Below are positions 35,301 through 43,730 of a stretch of DNA of 64,000 nt, in pieces. Both the position numbers and the translations under genes were made by a program. Position 1 is the stretch's first letter, and the number at the start of each line of letters is the position of its first letter. Where the stretch lies: the NCBI GenBank assembly GCA_937944405.1, contig CALDYR010000102.1, positions 17,971 to 81,970 on the forward strand, given 5' to 3'. This stretch comes from an uncultured Pirellulaceae bacterium (GTDB lineage: Bacteria; Planctomycetota; Planctomycetia; Pirellulales; Pirellulaceae). A model generated the notes under the pieces. The model was given only the letters and a program-made list of their open reading frames with translations, did no database searches and was not told the origin of the DNA.

Positions 35301-36097
35301 GTCGGCGGGGTGACATAAGTTGGAACCGCAGCGCTGATTGTCTGTTTTAGATTCCCAATTTCAACGTTGATCTGAGCCAATTGCTGAGCGTTAGGGTTGT
35401 TTGTTAAAGCGGCAAGCCGACTGTCTATTTCCACAATCTGCTGGTCAAGCTGATTGGCGCGGATTGTGACCGAAGAAGCGTTGGCCGTGATTTGGGCTTG
35501 TAGTTGCTGGGACTGATCTTGTAATGCTGAGATCTTTGCGGTGACCTGTTCGATTTCCAATCGCAACAGATTGGCCGTTTGCGTTTGATGTCCGCCGACG
35601 CCTGAGTCGCACGCATGCTCTGGACCGATACCGACGCCCAATCGACGATGGAGTGTTTGGGGTAACCCCGCGTTGGCGGTGCCCCCTGAAGACGATTGAT
35701 TGGCAAAAGAGACACTGAAGAGATTATCGTAAAGTTCGAAATCGAGCGGTCCGCCAACGAAATGCTGAAGGCTGGTGGAAACACGATTGGCAGCAACGGC
35801 GGGCGTTACATCGAGTTGATTGCCGGTGAGCAAGGAGCGTTTCAAGACGAACTTTTCAGCGGCGTTGTGAAGTTCCAATTGACCTTCGATGGATTCTCCA
35901 AAATGGAGCGCCGCCCGGTCTCCCGTTTGTCGCGCTTCGTTTGCGTGGCCAAATAAAACACCACCGATAAAGTTAGCAAGCCGCGTTTTGCCGGATCCTT
36001 TTTCTCCATAAACCAGATTCATCGCAGGGCTGATTTGCATCAATCGAATGTTGTGCAGCTTGCGATAGCCATCGATGGTAATTCCAGTCAGCTTCAT
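32375..36097 (-). CDS. SMC-like ATPase fused to two DUF4332-like domains
   Basis: A 1240-residue multidomain protein. The N terminus is an ABC/SMC-type head with Walker A YGEKGSGKTR at 30-39. Short coiled coils (about 175-270 and 320-600) meet near a C-Q-C-x2-H cluster at about 442-447. The head closes with LTPTMRTQTELSLIL (about 605-620) in place of the ABC signature and Walker B LIIDELFGDFD (about 640-650). Two helix-hairpin-helix-like DUF4332 domains follow at about 790-930 and 1096-1235; the second includes APSIGPKTAERFEKIGV, a DNA-binding HhH style. Between them is a 160-residue Arg/Ser/Asp-rich disordered linker. It probably acts on DNA. It stands alone, without a nuclease neighbour. 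Confidence 0.82.
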   Translation of the reverse strand: MKLTGITIDGYRKLHNIRLMQISPAMNLVYGEKGSGKTRLANFIGGVLFGHANEARQTGDRAALHFGESIEGQLELHNAAEKFVLKRSLLTGNQLDVTPAVAANRVSTSLQHFVGGPLDFELYDNLFSVSFANQSSSGGTANAGLPQTLHRRLGVGIGPEHACDSGVGGHQTQTANLLRLEIEQVTAKISALQDQSQQLQAQITANASSVTIRANQLDQQIVEIDSRLAALTNNPNAQQLAQINVEIGNLKQTISAAVPTYVTPPTPVVDHGSIYYEQLDEIDSQISRWRSVQNDVQQQRVQLKDEMLLWNEMTLESEQHPYHNARKILLNLELRVDQAESQSVQWLNSHGPIDSNQAAGFVNDVCQGMREDLYDLCDELGKQYNQIRHRSAAAELKRLRRCYQEITENVTRLLQRRQKMVDKIRVTDPLGADAIVRADEKFCQCAAHEGYFKARERFVGPVVTIPPAPQMVAPDLTKQRSQLAVLENRRAEIQRHGATDTLEMTQLRSQVMNLRNERNALAPANDAPWKLELANVQTALQSHLASRESLNLRLEEAVKMTSIAPNAILVEASQILARLSHGDLSAAWLVSHGDRIDLQIQDRQQRVIDSAHLTPTMRTQTELSLILAAHRALSAQGLVAPLIIDELFGDFDSDRIDTALQYLAEFSARGHQVIMLTQHRFLIDRANNYGMIKFFDIENRASTALPQPWDAPVVASPATIAFSNAKPIVPNGINPSPVSASHLTTEVLASVATPSPANSTRYLSPEIGRFQTAAAPPVASIKANKIGDRLEYAVTLEDHSPLNTIEIFDSLQLRTLNDSGIFSVGDLLDIDPQQLPSDWGEAGLSRAVVANMQSEVWLLTCVPALRPYDAHVLVACGICEPDQLETSAAQMLLERVQRYLNANEADHEFNDSYRITINRINDWHQGIRRTRQRWRNGRQGRRRSNRGYENGSARAVEVRDDRSNEHRPSNGRPDYDRSDYDRSDYGREHYDRVNRATRSNGPRISRFDDGAPQRAQEIIRADRSSSRSRESRSRESQGREPRSRSTPRPIRSPRMSTPTPETYRRSVPALAPESNRTKETKPAATRTSPQPTKSAYKFYLDLEDHIEAAPSIGPKTAERFEKIGVFTIAEFLKQTAESMAAKLNYKRMSVDVVRGWQQQARLVCRIPNLRGHDAQLLVACEFIEPEEIAALQPQSLFSVIEPFSDTKEGLKIIRSGKKPDLAEITDWIAWAQQTRSLQAA
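32991..33020. repeat. 15-bp in-frame tandem duplication in the ATPase linker
   Basis: GATTCACGGGATCGA followed by the same unit with one final change. It is in frame and encodes the Ser-Arg-Glu-Ser-Arg repeats of the disordered linker. Confidence 0.7.
33141..33180. repeat. 15-bp in-frame tandem repeat in the ATPase linker
   Basis: ATCGATCATAGTCCG occurs twice in tandem (33151-33180) after a partial unit. It is in frame and encodes the Asp-Tyr-Asp-Arg-Ser repeats of the linker, showing that the linker grows by slippage. Confidence 0.75.
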
Positions 36098-36594
36098 TGC
36101 TTAACTCCAAGGTTGAAACACGATCACGTGCTTGGCCGGGCCGAACATCCTGTCGACCATAAACTATAGTGTCATTCAAAGTTTTGTCTTCGATCCCCAA
36201 TTCGATCGGGGTGCCCAAAGCGCCGAAGCATTAACGACGGCCAGTTGAACGGTCACCTATCCTGTCCCCAGTGGTCAGTCCCCTACGGTGCTCGAACAAC
36301 GATCGCCGACCGTCAGTCACAGTGGAAAAAGTGGCTCAAACCGATGACTCAATTAAAATAATTTAATCCAACGCCATTTAACTACCTAGGCCACTTCGCC
36401 TACGCCTCCAACTTAAACTATCGGTGCTAGCGTTAACTGCACCGCGCGTTTTATCGTCAGCTTCGTCAACGGGATGGGGTCCGGCGATTCTTCCAAGGTG
36501 TTCTCAGCGGGGTTGCGATTCCCTTGCCGGTTTACTAACTTCGGCTCCAGAAGTTCTCTTGGGATGAGAACGTAAAATTTTTGCGGAATCGAGT
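36098..36594. other. 497-bp spacer between divergent genes
   Basis: It should contain promoters for the SMC-like ATPase (leftward) and the membrane protein at 36595 (rightward). A short inverted repeat CCCCAATTCGATCGGGG lies near 36196-36212. An AT-rich segment at about 36350-36365 stands out. No gene or RNA was recognised. Confidence 0.4.
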
Positions 36595-37380
36595 ATGCTC
36601 TCCAGAGAAGTCGGTGTTGACGAAGACCCGTTTAACGAAAAACCGTCGTTACTGTGGCGACTAATTTCTGGCGCCCTCAAATTGACATTCGTGTTGGTCA
36701 TGTTGCTGTTTGCGGGGTTGTGTGCTGTCTACTATCTGTCCCAAAGTGCGCCCGATTTTTATGTCGCCGCGATGAAGCAGGAAGACGAAGAGCTGCGCGT
36801 TTTGGGTTCGCAATTGGAAACAACCGCTTTTAACATTTACAATTCGGCTTTAATCCCTTCGGCATGGCAGGGCGCACTGGCCGAAGCGGAAATCAACGGA
36901 TGGCTGGCATCGGAACTACCCGCGAAGTTTCCTGAACTGCTGCCCGAAGCCGTCAGAGATCCGCGCGTTTCGCTGGCCGACAACAAAATCACCATCGCGT
37001 GCCGTTGCAAATACAAAGATTTGCATGGAATGTTGGTGGGGCAATTCGATCTGTTTTGCACCGACCAACCTAATCATGTCGCCATCCGCATCGTCAGCAT
37101 CAAATTGGGTATTGTTCCATTTCCGGTCCCCCAGTTTGCCGCCTATATCACCGAAAGCTTACTGAAATCGGGGTACGAATCCAGTTGGACTCAAATGGAG
37201 GGCGATCCGGTATTGATCGTTGCTGTGCCGGATGATCATTTGGTCATCGAACAGTACTACCGGATCCAGGTAACGTCCTTTGATATCAAAAACAAAAAAA
37301 TCATGATCACCGGCGAAACGGCCCCAATCGATTCTGATGATGCCGACTCTCAGGCAGACCGTGTCAACCGCGGAGGTTGA
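36595..37380 (+). CDS. conserved-looking single-pass membrane protein, unknown function
   Basis: 261 residues, family not recognised. One N-terminal membrane helix (about 25-47, LKLTFVLVMLLFAGLCAVYYL) anchors a soluble domain of about 200 residues that probably faces the outside. The soluble part alternates short strands and helices (LADNKITIACRCKYKDL, HVAIRIVSIKLGIVPFPV), a pattern recalling lipid-binding DUF2993-type folds, but this is only an impression. The C terminus is acidic. The lipoprotein gene begins about 190 bp later on the same strand, so the two may be transcribed together. Confidence 0.7.
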   Translation: MLSREVGVDEDPFNEKPSLLWRLISGALKLTFVLVMLLFAGLCAVYYLSQSAPDFYVAAMKQEDEELRVLGSQLETTAFNIYNSALIPSAWQGALAEAEINGWLASELPAKFPELLPEAVRDPRVSLADNKITIACRCKYKDLHGMLVGQFDLFCTDQPNHVAIRIVSIKLGIVPFPVPQFAAYITESLLKSGYESSWTQMEGDPVLIVAVPDDHLVIEQYYRIQVTSFDIKNKKIMITGETAPIDSDDADSQADRVNRGG

Positions 37381-37569
37381 AGGCAGCTGCCACCAAAGAT
37401 TCGTTGGGTCTCAAAAAGGCTCCGACACGGTGGCGTATCAATGAAGTTGCGAAACAAAAATTCGTGTTGACGGTGGTTGCGAAAATAGCCAGACTCAGTG
37501 ACCGTCTGCGAACGGGAACAAGTTTTTCTATCGCGACAGAGCCAACGCCAACTCACCAATGGAATCGGA

Positions 37570-38271
37570 ATGAGTTACTTACGATCTTTTTTCTACAAAA
37601 AACAACATGGTTTTATCCGTCCCGTGGTCGCAGTCGCGGGACTGACGGTGGCGGCAATGACCTTGGGATGCGGGGAATCAGAACTAACCCATTCCGCCAA
37701 AATTGGTGATGCGCCTTTGTCACAAACGCCCTCCGCGGCCAGTCAAGAAGCCACAACTTCAGTGGCCGTTTCGGCAACCAAGACAGAAGTTTCACCCGCC
37801 AAGCGAGAAACAAAGTTACCCGACGCCGACACCAGCCCCGAAGCGGTCTGTCAACTGTTCATGAAATACTTAAACTCTGGCGATCGCGTCAAAGCCGAAC
37901 GCCTATTGACGTCGGTTGCTTTCGACACGACGGCCAAAGCGGGGCTATATTTGCAACCGATGGGAAGTGTCGACGCTGATGTCACAATCAGCCCGGCGGT
38001 GTATGCGACCAATCAACAACAATTGGCTCACGTTGAATGCACAATTACGGAAATCGAAAATGGGAAACCCATTCGAGACGAACTGACATGGATGGTTCGA
38101 AAAAGCAAATCCGGTTGGCGAATCTTTGGCATGTTGCTAACCCTTGAAGAAGGCAGGCAAGATTTCCTCAGCCTCGAGAACGTTCAAGATGTCGATGCGA
38201 TTTTGCTAATGAGCGGCGACAATGCCTCGATGCGAAATGCGCAGATTGACTCAGCGGTGTTGCTAAAATAA
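37570..38271 (+). CDS. putative lipoprotein with SnoaL/DUF-like C-terminal domain
   Basis: About 233 residues. The N terminus is basic, followed by a hydrophobic helix and a lipobox TLGC (about residues 31-34), so it is probably an exported lipoprotein. A Ser/Thr/Ala/Pro-rich linker of about 50 residues leads to a globular domain starting SPEAVCQLFMKYLNSGDRVKAERLL. That opening and the later WMVRKSKSGWRIFGM resemble small alpha+beta proteins of the NTF2/SnoaL type. This is inference. Start ATG 37570 is preferred over 37498 because it gives a normal lipoprotein signal. Function unknown. Confidence 0.72.
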   Translation: MSYLRSFFYKKQHGFIRPVVAVAGLTVAAMTLGCGESELTHSAKIGDAPLSQTPSAASQEATTSVAVSATKTEVSPAKRETKLPDADTSPEAVCQLFMKYLNSGDRVKAERLLTSVAFDTTAKAGLYLQPMGSVDADVTISPAVYATNQQQLAHVECTITEIENGKPIRDELTWMVRKSKSGWRIFGMLLTLEEGRQDFLSLENVQDVDAILLMSGDNASMRNAQIDSAVLLK

Positions 38272-38272
38272 C

Positions 38273-38313
38273 GACGCCGTGTTTTTCCGGATGACTTGGA
38301 TGGAACCGGCGTC
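38273..38313. terminator. hairpin between convergent genes
   Basis: GACGCCG (38273-38279) pairs with CGGCGTC (38307-38313) and partly paired inner sequence adds to the stem. It lies right after the lipoprotein stop and before the end of the convergent S2P-HlyD gene, so it may end transcripts from both sides. Confidence 0.45.
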
Positions 38314-38357
38314 TTGATGCAGCCTTAACAGCACTTTAGCCCTATTGAAGAACGTTA

Positions 38358-40577
38358 TTACGGCGAAACCAATAGCGCCTGTTCGACCTTTGTGCGCAGC
38401 CAATCGTTGGTCGCCAAAAAGAGATAACTACCCAACGACTGAGATCGCGCAGAAAAATACGCGCGGCCACGTTGCCCCGAATGAAGCGTTTGGCTGGTCG
38501 AGTCATCTAACGCCACCAGCACATCAAATCGAGGCGACAGCAGTACCATGCTTTGCTCCGAATTCGTGTTACTGTCGCGTGGTGCGGGCATCAACGGTAA
38601 CGGTCCTCCAGCATTCGCACACAGTGATGGATGCAATGGCCTGTTAGATGCGATTGGGTCAATACGTGTGATTGGGGATTCAAACAACCCGATTCCCGGC
38701 AACGCAATCCTCAAGGCACGGTCTTGGCTGAGTTGGATTGATTCTAAATCGCGTTGATCCACCGATACGATAACCTCTTTGGTATCCCGTTTGGCAACTG
38801 TCATCAACGGGTCGCCTTGGTTGACGAAACTGCCAACCATTTGATGGAGTCTACGACCAAAAACGAAACCATCCAACGGGCTGCAAACGATCAATCCGTC
38901 GGCTTGCGCTCGTTTTTCGGCCCACTGCTTTTTCAGCCCGGCCAGTTTTTCGGCCTCAACACTGGCCTGCACTAATTCATTTTGTTGACGGTAGATCCTC
39001 TGCTGGATCGTCGCCGATTTGATTTCGCTGGCCAGCGCGTCGACCTCCAAGCTAAGTTCTTCGTTTCGCAAACGTATCAAGGGTTGGCCTTGAACGACAT
39101 CCTCACCGTTACCGATTAGAATTTCGTCCACAAATCCATCAGCCGTCGAACGAAGAATCGTCTCTTCGGCAAACTGCACAATCGCCGGGGCTGACTTTGT
39201 TGGCGGGGCCTTCAACACCCAAAACAATGCGCCGATCAATACCGTTGCTGACAACACACTCAACGCGACGCGTTTTCGGTTGATGGGTTTAGGAGATTCT
39301 GGCGAGAAATGGAGTTTGTACTGTTTCATCAGCGGCAAACCGAACCAAAGCACAACGCCCAACGCACCGAGTATCAGTCCGGCCCCGTTGAACATGACAC
39401 TAGCGGTAATCACCAAACCGATGCTGACCGAAAACTTCCAAAAGAACGCCAATGCCCCGTAGATCTTAACGACCCGACGCTCGCGGTGGGGAAACAAGTT
39501 CGGCGTCTTCGGCGTGCCCAGCAAAAAATGTTTCAGTCGATCGCCGAACCATTGGGTCCCTTTGGTATAAAGATTGGGAACCTTCAGTAAATCCGAAAGA
39601 ATGAAATAGCCATCGAAACGCATCAGTGGGTTGGCGTTAAACAATACCGTCGTTACGCTGGCCATGATGAAAACATTGTAAGCGGTATCAGCGGTCAATC
39701 CTCGACTGTTGGCCCAGATGATCAGCGCGACGAAGGAAACGAACAATTCAACATACATACCCGCAGCGGCCACGATAATCCTTTGCCAGCGACTGGGGAA
39801 CCGCCACATCGATGTCACATTCACGAACGCCATCGGCGTGAACAGCAACATCAAAACGCCGGCTTCGGGCACTTCACCGCCGTATCGCTTACAGGAAACG
39901 CCATGAGCGAATTCGTGAATGATTTTCAAAATCAACCAAAATACCAACAGCGATATCCAACTGGTGCCTGACAAAATCCCCTGCGACGCGGCACAAAACT
40001 TTGGCCACTGCGTGATCACGGTCTGCATCGCCCACGCCCCAACGCATAACCATCCCAGCAAGAACCACTTCGAAAACAACTTGTCAAACCAAGGTTCAGC
40101 CGCCGACAAAAAACGATTGGGGTCGAACAATTTGATTTTGAACGAGATTGGATTGACCTTGCTCATTAGCGCCTGATTCTTCAGCGCTTCGGATTGGGTC
40201 TTAATTCTATTGGTCGAATCCAGCGACTGCGAAATGGTAAGGTTTGATCGCACCAACCACTGGCAAATCGTTCCGGCTTGATCTTCGTTGACTGCGTCAT
40301 GTCCGTTGCTGTGTAATTCGGCGATCACTTCAGCGACCGTACGGGCACCATCAAGAGACGCGATAAATTGAAATTCGGCGACTCCAATTTGAAAGTATTT
40401 CGACCGCACCGGGTCTTCGACAACGACAAAAGTGTTTTCGTCTTCGGACCGTGTATCAAATTTCAATTCCGTCCGAAGCTTCAGCTTTGCCTGGAGCCAT
40501 TGTGATCTCGGGTTTGACGCTTCTTCAGCGCGTTTGGCACTGGTGAACACCGTTGAAAATTGTGGTGAGATGCTCAT
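38358..40577 (-). CDS. PqqD-like/site-2 protease (M50)/HlyD fusion protein
   Basis: A 739-residue membrane protein. Residues about 37-110 resemble a PqqD peptide-binding domain. A membrane-embedded M50 zinc protease follows with HEFAH at 221-225 in a hydrophobic helix and NPLMRFDGY at 316-324, the second metal motif. After more helices, residues about 455-739 form a HlyD-type adaptor with a lipoyl-like half (FVDEILIGNGEDVVQGQPLI) and a short coiled coil. The ATG at 40577 overlaps the upstream gene's TAA by one base (TAATG), which decides this start over a frame opening 18 codons earlier. It is the last gene of a three-gene operon-like set. It may process and export a peptide; no substrate is seen. 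Confidence 0.83.
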   Translation of the reverse strand: MSISPQFSTVFTSAKRAEEASNPRSQWLQAKLKLRTELKFDTRSEDENTFVVVEDPVRSKYFQIGVAEFQFIASLDGARTVAEVIAELHSNGHDAVNEDQAGTICQWLVRSNLTISQSLDSTNRIKTQSEALKNQALMSKVNPISFKIKLFDPNRFLSAAEPWFDKLFSKWFLLGWLCVGAWAMQTVITQWPKFCAASQGILSGTSWISLLVFWLILKIIHEFAHGVSCKRYGGEVPEAGVLMLLFTPMAFVNVTSMWRFPSRWQRIIVAAAGMYVELFVSFVALIIWANSRGLTADTAYNVFIMASVTTVLFNANPLMRFDGYFILSDLLKVPNLYTKGTQWFGDRLKHFLLGTPKTPNLFPHRERRVVKIYGALAFFWKFSVSIGLVITASVMFNGAGLILGALGVVLWFGLPLMKQYKLHFSPESPKPINRKRVALSVLSATVLIGALFWVLKAPPTKSAPAIVQFAEETILRSTADGFVDEILIGNGEDVVQGQPLIRLRNEELSLEVDALASEIKSATIQQRIYRQQNELVQASVEAEKLAGLKKQWAEKRAQADGLIVCSPLDGFVFGRRLHQMVGSFVNQGDPLMTVAKRDTKEVIVSVDQRDLESIQLSQDRALRIALPGIGLFESPITRIDPIASNRPLHPSLCANAGGPLPLMPAPRDSNTNSEQSMVLLSPRFDVLVALDDSTSQTLHSGQRGRAYFSARSQSLGSYLFLATNDWLRTKVEQALLVSP

Positions 40578-42496
40578 TACCAAATCGTCCAATAACGCAG
40601 CGATTCCCATGCGCCATGGAACAGGTTCCAACCAATGGGCGACCAGCGCGTAGTGATTTTGGCGTTCCCTTCCATCCCCGGTCGAAGGTCTCCGGCTGAA
40701 TTATCGATTTCGACTTCAGCAATGAAAACCGTTTGATCGTCAACAATTTCGGCGCTGGGGTGAATTTGCTGGACCTTCCCTGCCCAACTCTGGTAAGGGA
40801 AAGCGTTGATTTTCAGGGCGACCGCATCGCCTTGGTGAACATAATGAATTTCTGATTCGGGTATGCCAATTTCCGCAACCATCGTTTCCAGCGGCGCGAC
40901 CTCAAATAGATTCTGCCCCATCTCAAGCGGGGCGCCTTGGGCCTTCTCCATATCTCCGGCAACAATGACACCGCCGATCGGTGAGCGCGTCTCAAGATCT
41001 TTCATGCGATTGTTGAGCAACTGAATTTGCGACCAAAACCGATTCATTTCGCTTCGCGCGATTTGGCTTTGTGCAATCTCGCGCACCGCAAGGGATGAAT
41101 CCCTTCGGCGTTTGGCGCCCTCGTACTGGGCTTCTAACCCGGCTAATTCTATTCTCAACTGCCGTCCGTCAAGCCGAGCGATGATTTGATCTTGGGAGAC
41201 CACGTCACCAATTTTGACGAAAGACTTTTCTAAAATTCCGTCATAGGGAGCGGCCACAAAACGCCGCTCAATCGGCTGAAGTTGGCACTCGCAGGGTACG
41301 CGGTAAGGCATCGGCACCGCCATCAGCCCGACGACAATAAGTGCTGCGATACACAGCTTCCGCATTGTCGATTTTCCTTTCCTCAGTTTTAACCTTAACA
41401 GCTCACCGGTCGAACAAGTCGCTCGGCTGACGATATAAAACTGCTTCGCGACCAACGCCGCCATTTTCTCAACGTAAGGTTGTTGATTGATTCGGTCGCG
41501 ATCAGCAAAGGTGACCAACAACGCACCGACGATTTCATCGCCATCTACTTTCATCGGCAGACTGATCGCGGAGGCAGCATTGGCGTCGGCGCACCAATTC
41601 TCAAGCGGCAAAACTCGCGCCGCGGCGATTTGGGCGTCCTGATTTGGAAACGCGACCGACGCCCTCGAAGATACCGATTGATCGATCGCGGAAAGCAGTC
41701 GTTTGTTATTTGTCGCCGCGGCGTCAAGGTTTTCCACGTCAGAGACTGCCAGCAAATGGGATCTTTGGTGGACATCGACCTGAGCGATCGCGACTTGGTT
41801 GGCATCAAACAGGCGGCGAAAGTTGTTCACAATCGCAATCGCGGCTTCGGTGGTGTTCTTCGAATCGCTGATTTCGTTTAACAACTGCAAGGCTTCGTTG
41901 AGCGTCTGGGATTGGGATTTCACCAAAACTAATTGTCGCCGTTGTGCCCACTGGCTGACAGATTGCGAAACGATGCCCAGCATCCACTGTAATCTCAATG
42001 TACTCTGATCGTTCGCAGCAAAACATGCCGTCAGGATTTCGCGCGAATCGTCTTGTGATAACCCCGCCTCAAGCGGCGCCGCAACCAGAACATGTTCACG
42101 ATCGGGCAATACCAACGCGCTGCAAATTTGATCATACGATTCGGATTTCTGCACGACATCGGTAATTTGGTCTTCCACCGACAGCCACACAGCAGCAGCG
42201 CTGTCATCAGAAACAGCTGATGTGCGGAGCGTCTTATCGGCGGCAGCAACTTGAACACGCCACAACGCCAGACACTCCGTTTGGACGGCAATAATCTCAA
42301 AGAGCGCTTTGAAAAGTTCATCGGCGGTACCGGCCGCATCGACCGCCCGCGCAACGTCCCGAATCAAAGGCTGGGTTTCGATTTCCAACAGCTCCACACC
42401 GATCGGTTGTGACGAAACGGCGTTGCGCGGGTCGTCTGCAGAGGCGCTGGTAACGCGCGGCGAAACGGAATCGGGAGTTGAAGGCAACTGCGACAT
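40577..42496 (-). CDS. GAF-like domains fused to HlyD-type membrane adaptor
   Basis: 639 residues. The first about 360 residues are cytoplasmic and hold what look like two GAF-type sensor modules (about 45-200 and 215-355). One membrane helix follows (about 378-396, LCIAALIVVGLMAVPM). Residues about 400-639 form a HlyD adaptor: a lipoyl half PYDGILEKSFVKIGDVVSQDQIIARLDG, a short coiled coil and a beta domain ending GDLRPGMEGNAKI. A sensor on the inside and an adaptor on the outside is an unusual combination. Its stop is fused to the S2P-HlyD start as TAATG. The GAF assignment rests on pattern, not a search. Confidence 0.78.
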   Translation of the reverse strand: MSQLPSTPDSVSPRVTSASADDPRNAVSSQPIGVELLEIETQPLIRDVARAVDAAGTADELFKALFEIIAVQTECLALWRVQVAAADKTLRTSAVSDDSAAAVWLSVEDQITDVVQKSESYDQICSALVLPDREHVLVAAPLEAGLSQDDSREILTACFAANDQSTLRLQWMLGIVSQSVSQWAQRRQLVLVKSQSQTLNEALQLLNEISDSKNTTEAAIAIVNNFRRLFDANQVAIAQVDVHQRSHLLAVSDVENLDAAATNNKRLLSAIDQSVSSRASVAFPNQDAQIAAARVLPLENWCADANAASAISLPMKVDGDEIVGALLVTFADRDRINQQPYVEKMAALVAKQFYIVSRATCSTGELLRLKLRKGKSTMRKLCIAALIVVGLMAVPMPYRVPCECQLQPIERRFVAAPYDGILEKSFVKIGDVVSQDQIIARLDGRQLRIELAGLEAQYEGAKRRRDSSLAVREIAQSQIARSEMNRFWSQIQLLNNRMKDLETRSPIGGVIVAGDMEKAQGAPLEMGQNLFEVAPLETMVAEIGIPESEIHYVHQGDAVALKINAFPYQSWAGKVQQIHPSAEIVDDQTVFIAEVEIDNSAGDLRPGMEGNAKITTRWSPIGWNLFHGAWESLRYWTIW

Positions 42497-42618
42497 GGTA
42501 GGTGGGAGCGACCTTACGATAGTCAGAAGTGGGGTTAGGTTACTGTCGCGGCGTCAGCGGCACGCACTGTGATATGTCTTTTTATGTCTGTCATCCGTGG
42601 GCCTTTTCTGGAACATCG

Positions 42619-43425
42619 TTAAACGTTCAAAGTGCAACTTTCGCCGCTGCGAATCTGGTAGTTTTCGTTGTCGATCACGAATTTGATTTCCACGGTCCCG
42701 CTTTGGGGATTGATCTCCACCCCCACACTATGGACCTCTGCCTGAACGGTGGAACCGCTACTGAGTTGGAGATCGTAGGTTTGGCCAACCTGAAAATCGC
42801 GGGCCGTTCGTGAATCGACATTAAACGTTGCCAGTAGTTTGTCGACTTGGATCAGTGTGCAAATTTCTGGATGCAAAGGCGATAGGAACTCGCCTTCGCG
42901 GCTAACGACCTTCGAAATAAATCCATCGAAAGGGGCTCGTATAGTACGGCGTTCGAGTTGCACTTGCGCTCTTCTCTTTTCGATTTCGCGTACTGCGGCC
43001 TCTTCTACAGCGTTGAAGTAATTTGCTTCGGCGATCGACATTTCCAATGAAGCGCGAATGATTTCGCTATCGCTGGCATGCCCCTGTTGTTTTAAAAGTT
43101 CCAAACGTTGTGTGATCGCGCGGCGTTTTTTCAGAGTGTTACCAGCGGAGCGCTGTTGGCTTATTGAACCAGCGACCTTGGTGGCAATTTCTAATTGAAT
43201 CTGTTGGACTCGTGAATCCAATTTTGCGACGACGTCGTTCTCCCGGACCGTTTGGCCTTCCACAACCATCAATTCAGCGATCGCGCCGGTTTCGTCACTG
43301 GAGAGTTCGATCCTGCGAAAGGGTTCGATGAAACCTTCGACCGCAAAATTTTCTGATTGTGCGAATGTGACTTGAGCCGACACAGCAACGATTAAGAACG
43401 TTAATAGTGTTGTGAACCGTTTCAT
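42619..43425 (-). CDS. HlyD/RND-type periplasmic adaptor protein
   Basis: A 268-residue exported adaptor, shorter than most. It has a signal peptide (MKRFTTLLTFLIVAVSAQVTFAQ), a lipoyl-like half (GAIAELMVVEGQTVRENDVVAKLDS), a coiled-coil hairpin of about 90 residues and the second half RAPFDGFISKVVSREGEFL, ending with a beta-barrel strand GSTVQAEVHSVGVEINPQSG. An upstream start at 43521 would put 32 basic residues before the signal peptide, so 43425 is chosen. It is first of three same-strand genes that all contain HlyD modules; 122 bp separate it from the next. No RND pump or outer-membrane channel gene is beside it. Confidence 0.86.
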   Translation of the reverse strand: MKRFTTLLTFLIVAVSAQVTFAQSENFAVEGFIEPFRRIELSSDETGAIAELMVVEGQTVRENDVVAKLDSRVQQIQLEIATKVAGSISQQRSAGNTLKKRRAITQRLELLKQQGHASDSEIIRASLEMSIAEANYFNAVEEAAVREIEKRRAQVQLERRTIRAPFDGFISKVVSREGEFLSPLHPEICTLIQVDKLLATFNVDSRTARDFQVGQTYDLQLSSGSTVQAEVHSVGVEINPQSGTVEIKFVIDNENYQIRSGESCTLNV

Positions 43426-43730
43426 GATTTTTACAGCCTGTGGGACGCTATTGGGGGGCAGCGGAAGCTTTTGCTGGAAGAGTAAAATCTTTCGTTCTCT
43501 GAAACGCTGATAAAGCCGCATTTTGCGGCAGACAGATGCCAGAAGACTTCGGACATTGATAAAACGTTAGCTTACCGATAACCTGCGGACAGAATATGGA
43601 GGAAATTCTTTGCGTCTCAGACCGCGCGTGCCTCCCCAGACCCAACAACCGTTGTGACGGTTAAACTTTTAAGCGAAACAAGTCCTCAAATCGAGCACTG
43701 TGCCAACCAAGATAAAATTTAGAGGTGACG

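Noticed and set aside
42529..42813. 94-residue plus-strand frame
   Set aside because: Antisense to the HlyD-type adaptor gene, which is complete with signal peptide and lipoyl motifs.
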